57,197 bases of DNA from an uncultured Oscillospiraceae bacterium (GTDB lineage: Bacteria > Bacillota > Clostridia > Oscillospirales > Ruminococcaceae): assembly GCA_934446455.1 (NCBI GenBank), contig CAKSEE010000013.1, positions 1 to 57,197 on the forward strand, in the 5' to 3' direction. A program made the position numbers and the translations under genes. This document shows positions 53,354 through 57,197 of this stretch, piece by piece (the stretch's first letter is position 1; every line of letters starts with the position of its first letter). The notes beneath the pieces were generated by a model, which saw only the letters and a list, made by a program, of their open reading frames with translations, searched no databases and was not told the DNA's origin.

Positions 53354-54418
53354 TCAGCGCTCCGCCGCAAGCGTTATAAGGCGGTCGAGAAGCTCGGGAT
53401 AGCTTATGCCCATGTTGTCCATAAGCTTCGGGTACATACTTATCGGCGTAAAGCCGGGGATAGTGTTTATTTCGTTAAGGATTATGCCGTCCTCAGCCAC
53501 AAAGAAATCCACGCGCGAAAAACCGCTGCACCCCAGCGCGTGATAGGCGCGCTTCGCCGTTTCGCGCAGCTGCTCGGTCTGCTCGGGGGTAATCTTCGCG
53601 GGGATATCGAGCACCGACGTGCCCAGCCTGTACTTCGCGTCGTAGTCGTAAAACTCCTCCGCGGGGGTTATCTGCCCGGGAATGGAGGCGATAAGGTCCG
53701 TGCCGTTGCCAAGCACCGCGCACTCAACCTCCTTGCCGATTATCTCCTTTTCAACGACTACCTTTTCGCTGTGCGCAAAGGCTATCTTTATGCCGTTTCT
53801 GAGCGCTTCCCTGTCCGCCGCGCGCGACACGCCCACGGACGAACCCGCAGTCGCCGGCTTTACGAACATCGGGTAGCCGCCGAGCTTTCTCTCCACCTCG
53901 TCGCAGCCGCCCTCGGGGTCGTCAAGGAAATCGCGCTGAAGCGCGCAGAAGGGCGCCGTTCTTATGCCGACGCTGTCCAGTATCCTGTGGGTTATAGTCT
54001 TGTCCATGCAGGAAGCGGAACTTGTCATGTCGCAGCCCACGCATGGCAGCCCCGCAAGCGCGCAGAGTCCCTGCACCGTGCCGTCCTCGCCGTTCATTCC
54101 GTGCAGCACGGGGAATACCACGTCTACCCTGCGGACGAATGCGCTGTCGTCCTTACCGAGGACGATAACGCCCTTTGTCATGCTGTCGGGGCTTATCACA
54201 GCCGTTGCGCAGTCGGGGTTTTTCTCCCACTCGCCCGTGGGGATATCCTCATATTCGCCCGGATAATAGAGCCAGTGCCCTTTTTTTGTTATGCCTATGC
54301 ACATTACGTCGTACTTGTCATTCGGAATATTCGTAAGCACCGAATACGCCGATACGAGCGACACCTCATGCTCGCTCGAAGCGCCGCCGAAAAGCACCGC
54401 GACCTTTGTTCTCGCCAT
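53354..54418 (-). CDS. ddl: D-alanine--D-alanine ligase
   Basis: Ddl makes the D-Ala-D-Ala dipeptide for peptidoglycan. The 354-residue ATP-grasp protein shows VAVLFGGASSEHEVSLVSA, VFPVLHGMNGEDGTVQGL, MDKTITHRIL, FVKPATAGSSVGVSRAA, VVEKEIIGKEVECAVLGNG, and RVDFFVAEDGIILNEINTIPGFT, the usual order. The omega-loop-like region and length agree with Ddl of Firmicutes; no feature points to the D-Ala-D-Lac (van) type. It is the first gene of the five-gene operon and has a promoter 120 bp upstream. The ribosome-binding site is AAGGGTG. Confidence 0.96.
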   Translation of the reverse strand: MARTKVAVLFGGASSEHEVSLVSAYSVLTNIPNDKYDVMCIGITKKGHWLYYPGEYEDIPTGEWEKNPDCATAVISPDSMTKGVIVLGKDDSAFVRRVDVVFPVLHGMNGEDGTVQGLCALAGLPCVGCDMTSSASCMDKTITHRILDSVGIRTAPFCALQRDFLDDPEGGCDEVERKLGGYPMFVKPATAGSSVGVSRAADREALRNGIKIAFAHSEKVVVEKEIIGKEVECAVLGNGTDLIASIPGQITPAEEFYDYDAKYRLGTSVLDIPAKITPEQTEQLRETAKRAYHALGCSGFSRVDFFVAEDGIILNEINTIPGFTPISMYPKLMDNMGISYPELLDRLITLAAER

Positions 54419-54535
54419 ATATGTTCACCCTTGCGCGCAGAAAAACGCGCCCTTTCACGATAGTTTATGCCGCTCCGCCCGCGATAATTCCCCAAACGGC
54501 AAAGCGGCTTCAAAGACCTATGCACATATATATTT

Positions 54536-54564
54536 ATTATAGCACACTCTGCCGTTTATTTCAA
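54536..54564 (-). promoter_or_regulatory. promoter of the ddl-argS-yfhO-nudix operon
   Basis: TTGAAA (54559-54564) and TATAAT (54536-54541), 17-bp spacer, minus strand. Confidence 0.85.
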
Positions 54565-54601
54565 TACCTTTGACAAAAAACTCAAACTGCGGCAGCAGAA
54601 A

Positions 54602-54644
54602 ACCCGCGCCGCGGCAGACAATGAAGTCCAACCGCTGCGCGGGT
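54602..54644 (-). terminator. terminator after the 91-residue conserved protein gene
   Basis: ACCCGCGC/GCGCGGGT arms with a long loop, followed on the minus strand by TTTTCTG. Confidence 0.6.
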
Positions 54645-54671
54645 CGCGATGCAGATATGCTTATCGGCAAA

Positions 54672-54947
54672 TCAGCCGAAAAGCGCGTCCTTAAGCCATG
54701 TGTTAGCCGTGTCGAGCGCGTTGTAGAACCCCGTGAACTCGCCCTTGCGCGATTTCTCGCCCGCGCCGCCGCGCGTGGGGACAAGCTGCACCAGCACCTT
54801 GTCGGGAATCTCGGTATCCTGAACGGTCTTTGTGCCCTTTATCGTGAGAATAGTGGCGTACTCGTCGCCGCCGCAGCCGTAGAATATCGTGTTGCCGCTG
54901 CGGATAAGGGGGAAGCCTCTGTAGTAGAACAATTTTTCGTCAGCCAT
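54672..54947 (-). CDS. conserved small protein of unknown function
   Basis: A 91-residue soluble protein starting MADEKLFYYRGFPLIRSGN. It reads as a small beta-rich domain (TIFYGCGGDEYATILTIKG, KVLVQLVPTRGG) with an amphipathic helical end (NALDTANTWLKDALFG). I do not recognise a named family, although proteins of this kind occur in Clostridia. The ATG has a strong GGAGGTATT site, and a terminator follows, so the gene is real. It lies 32 bp downstream of the DUF4340 gene and may share its transcript. Confidence 0.75.
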   Translation of the reverse strand: MADEKLFYYRGFPLIRSGNTIFYGCGGDEYATILTIKGTKTVQDTEIPDKVLVQLVPTRGGAGEKSRKGEFTGFYNALDTANTWLKDALFG

Positions 54948-54979
54948 TGTAAAATACCTCCGTATATATCAAATATTAT

Positions 54980-56545
54980 TTACCAGTTAAGCTGTATATC
55001 GCCGCTGTCCCTGAGCGCCAGAACGTTTTCCGCAAGGCGCTGCGTGTATATGTCGCGCACCTTGAATATAACGGCGCCGTTTACCGCCACTATGCTCTTT
55101 CTGTCGTCGCTGTCGTAGAACTCTATAACGTCGCTCAGCGTGCCGAACGTGTCCTTGTACTCCTCGCGGTAGTTAAAGCGTATGGAATAGCTCGGGCTGC
55201 CGCTTACGGGCTCGAAATAAAGCTCCTCGCCGACTGAGCCTATAAGGTACTGATAAAGCTCGCGCGACTTGTAGTCGTCGACGGCATCGCCGTTGAGCGT
55301 AAAAGAATGCTCGTCTGCGTTGCCCGTTATTTTAAGGGTGAATTCGCCGTCGGGCGTTGTTATGTCAATGCTGTCCACCGTGTATATATATGGGGACACG
55401 GGGCGGCGGGACATGATGTTCTGAAGTTTGAAGCTGTACCACGGAGCGGAATCCTTTGCAATGGAGTAAATGCCGCCGTCGTCGTCAAGCATCGCGTAAT
55501 AGCCCGTAACGGTCGTGAGCGCGGGGGTGTTCTCGTCCTCGGTCTGCGTTACCTGCACTATCTCGTTTCCAAGCGAAAGCACCCTGCGCTTTCCGCCGTA
55601 TTTGAACGTTACCGTGGCAAACGGGTCGTCAAGCCCCGTTGCGGCAAGCGCCTCGTCGGTCTTTTCAAGGTACACGCACGAGGACATCGTAAGCCCGTAA
55701 AGCCCGTAGCAGACGGTCTTTCCCTGCGTTGTGTCAACCTCGGTTGTTATCGGCGACACAAAGCGGTGCGTGTTGAACGTGGTTGCAATGTAGTCCTCGT
55801 CCTCGGCAGCCTCGGCGATGTCGTACATATAGCGTATTTCAACGGCGTCCTCCATGTCGCGGCGCTCGATTATGAGGTAGTCGAGCTCCTGCGGGTCGTC
55901 GGTGCTGTAGCTCTCGGTCTTTTTCATGCTTACAAAGCTGCGGATATCATAGAAAGCGCTGCCCACGGAATAGTAGCTTACCAGATAAACGTCGCTGCTG
56001 TCGTCCGCGCGGCAGTACACCGAGGAGGTGTCCGCAGGATTCTGTATGCCGAAGCAGAGAACCGCGCCCGTGCCGTCGTCGAAGCTTACGCTTACCTTTG
56101 AAAGCGGCTGCGCAAGCCCGTACTTTTCAAGGTCCTGCGCGCCCTGCTCCACCTCTGCCGAGGCTGAAAGCCCCGCCATGTTGTTTACAAACGCCTTTAT
56201 CGTGGAAGCGTTGGGCGTAAGCCCCTTCATCTGCTCGCTCGTCCAGTAGTATTCCGTTTCAGACGACACGTTGCCCTCGCTGTCCGCAGAGGAGGTCACA
56301 CGGCTCTCCCTGTCAAAGGTGAACTCGCCGGTGCTGTTCTCCACCGTCATGGAAAGCACGTTTTCGCTCTCCCTGTCGGTGAATGCGTGCGCAGGCTCCT
56401 CCTCCGCAGCGGATGATTCGTCCATACTGCTCTCGGGCTGCTCTGCGGGCTTTATGAGCAGCAGCGCCATAAGCGCCGCGCCCAGCGCCAGCAGCACGCC
56501 TGCCGCAATAAGAACGGTCTTTGTGGTTTTTGTGAGCTTTGCCAT
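54980..56545 (-). CDS. DUF4340 domain membrane-anchored protein
   Basis: A 521-residue protein with an N-terminal anchor (about 8-32, TKTVLIAAGVLLALGAALMALLL) and a Ser/Glu-rich linker. A large extracytoplasmic domain with repeated DUF4340-type strands follows: LEKYGLAQPLSKVSVSFDDG, DVYLVSYYSV, EALAATGLDDPFATVTFKYGG and YYAMLDDDGGIYSI. DUF4340 proteins are encoded with GldG-like proteins and ABC-2 permeases in a family of uncharacterised transport systems; the adjacent gene fits this. The ATG at 56545 directly follows the stop of the GldG-like gene. Confidence 0.85.
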   Translation of the reverse strand: MAKLTKTTKTVLIAAGVLLALGAALMALLLIKPAEQPESSMDESSAAEEEPAHAFTDRESENVLSMTVENSTGEFTFDRESRVTSSADSEGNVSSETEYYWTSEQMKGLTPNASTIKAFVNNMAGLSASAEVEQGAQDLEKYGLAQPLSKVSVSFDDGTGAVLCFGIQNPADTSSVYCRADDSSDVYLVSYYSVGSAFYDIRSFVSMKKTESYSTDDPQELDYLIIERRDMEDAVEIRYMYDIAEAAEDEDYIATTFNTHRFVSPITTEVDTTQGKTVCYGLYGLTMSSCVYLEKTDEALAATGLDDPFATVTFKYGGKRRVLSLGNEIVQVTQTEDENTPALTTVTGYYAMLDDDGGIYSIAKDSAPWYSFKLQNIMSRRPVSPYIYTVDSIDITTPDGEFTLKITGNADEHSFTLNGDAVDDYKSRELYQYLIGSVGEELYFEPVSGSPSYSIRFNYREEYKDTFGTLSDVIEFYDSDDRKSIVAVNGAVIFKVRDIYTQRLAENVLALRDSGDIQLNW

Positions 56546-57197
56546 TTACCTGTGCCTCCTGCGTACCCAGATGACTATGCCGAGGACGATAACCGCGGCA
56601 GGAACAGCGACGCAGAGGACTACCGCAAGGGTATTCGCAGTCTGCGCATTCATCTCAAACGTGGGCGCGGAAACCGTTTTGGACTTGATAACGATACCGT
56701 CCTCCTTGCCCGAGATGTAGTTAAAGAGGTTTATGAAGAAATCCTGGTTGTTTGCGTTGCTGGTGGACATAAAGCTGCTTCCCGCAAGCTCCGTAGAGCC
56801 GAATACCGCAAGCTGGCTGAGCTTCTGGTTGGTCGCGTGAACGCGGTATGCAATAGCCGCGTCGATAAACGTACCGCTCTCCGCCGTGTCAAGCGAGAAC
56901 TCCTCGCCGTCCGCAAGGTCAAGCGGGCAGAGGAACGCGTTGTCGTAGGTGGTCATAAGCACCTTCTGCTCAACGCCGCCGCGCGCGCCGTCGTCCCAGA
57001 GCTGTATTACGGGGCGCAGGTAAGCGCCGAACGTGTAAAGCTGCGAAAGGTAGGTCGTTTCGGTGTAGGGAGTGTCCATAATCTGCTGCAGATGCGCATA
57101 GGAGGTGTAGCTGCTGATAAGGTAGCTGCTGTCGCTCTGTCCTACCGCGCTGTAGCCTACCTCAAAGCCCCAGTCCGCAAGGTAAGCGTCGATATTC
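56546..57197 (-). CDS. GldG-like ABC-transport auxiliary protein, partial at right edge
   Basis: The frame runs in from the right edge without a start. It reads NIDAYLADWGFEVGYSAVGQ at the edge, then QLYTFGAYLRPVIQLWDDG, LAVFGSTELAGSSFMSTSNA, and FFINLFNYISGKEDGIVIKSK. A C-terminal membrane helix (NTLAVVLCVAVPAAVIVLGIVIWV) and RRRHR close it. This matches the C-terminal third of GldG/ABC_transp_aux proteins (PF09822), the substrate-handling partner of an ABC-2 type exporter. The stop abuts the DUF4340 start. The ABC permease and ATPase are expected just outside the window. Confidence 0.82.
   Translation of the reverse strand, partial: NIDAYLADWGFEVGYSAVGQSDSSYLISSYTSYAHLQQIMDTPYTETTYLSQLYTFGAYLRPVIQLWDDGARGGVEQKVLMTTYDNAFLCPLDLADGEEFSLDTAESGTFIDAAIAYRVHATNQKLSQLAVFGSTELAGSSFMSTSNANNQDFFINLFNYISGKEDGIVIKSKTVSAPTFEMNAQTANTLAVVLCVAVPAAVIVLGIVIWVRRRHR

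Overview
The window is GC-rich and densely coded, and reads as part of the chromosome of an anaerobic, spore-forming (or formerly spore-forming) Clostridia, most like the Oscillospirales/Ruminococcaceae. The reasons are spo0A, spoIIP and spoVG in one stretch, Firmicutes families such as DUF2508 (YaaL), DUF1934 (YwiB), DUF624 (YesL), YfhO, DUF4340 and DUF6440, a two-gene SufC-SufB type iron-sulfur system, a lysine riboswitch before asd, and near-consensus sigma-A promoters with 17-bp spacers. The organism assignment is inference; no rRNA or other decisive marker is present.

Layout. 1-1.8 kb: minus-strand lysis cassette (pyocin-knob tail-fibre-like protein, holin, GH25 muramidase running off the left edge). 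2-5.5 kb: nitroreductase, a broken small membrane ORF, and the serine operon serC-DUF6440-serA behind a perfect promoter. 5.6-8.9 kb: WYL regulator, spo0A, galM. 8.9-13 kb: a chemoreceptor with a repetitive tail, divergent from aspS. 13.1-17.3 kb: a small sigma-like factor, a cytidine deaminase, a repeat-bearing membrane/beta-propeller protein, a 35-residue membrane peptide and a YesL protein. 17.5-23.9 kb: GH3 lipoprotein, Ltp lipoprotein, spoIIP, nitroreductase and glycosyltransferase, tRNA-Leu(GAG), DUF2508, and an AAC(3)-like pseudogene. 24.1-30.5 kb: a clan GH-A-like hydrolase under a cre/LacI-type operator, an ECF sigma/anti-sigma pair, nadA, and a second ECF sigma coupled to a membrane-anchored serpin. 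30.6-38 kb: DUF3795, tRNA-Ser(CGA) followed by three tandem terminators, a cytidylate-kinase-like protein, an AI-2E family transporter, sufCB, an amidohydrolase and queA. 38-42.9 kb: lysine operon (riboswitch, asd, dapA, dapB, ACT protein), then mscS. 43-47.8 kb: MBL hydrolase, XRE-cupin regulator, M20 dipeptidase, murC, spoVG. 47.8-54.4 kb: operon ddl-DUF1934-argS-yfhO-nudix. The right end holds a small conserved protein, a DUF4340 protein and a partial GldG-like protein.

The strongest unusual signals are these. (1) Spo0A has glutamate at the phosphoacceptor position, E56, with an intact DNA-binding domain. (2) Two families of structured intergenic elements occur in two copies each; their stems differ by compensatory changes while their linkers are conserved (28334-28484 with 35875-36078, and 20881-21056 with 41764-41913). 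A further multi-stem palindrome lies at 17364-17467. (3) The ECF sigma gene is translationally coupled to a transmembrane serpin that sits where an anti-sigma factor is expected. (4) There is a possible near-leaderless cysteine-containing 26-codon ORF at the serC promoter. (5) Three 36-bp terminators are repeated in tandem downstream of tRNA-Ser.

Start codons were chosen by ribosome-binding site and family length. Promoters were read by eye. No database search was possible, so family names rest on recognisable motifs.
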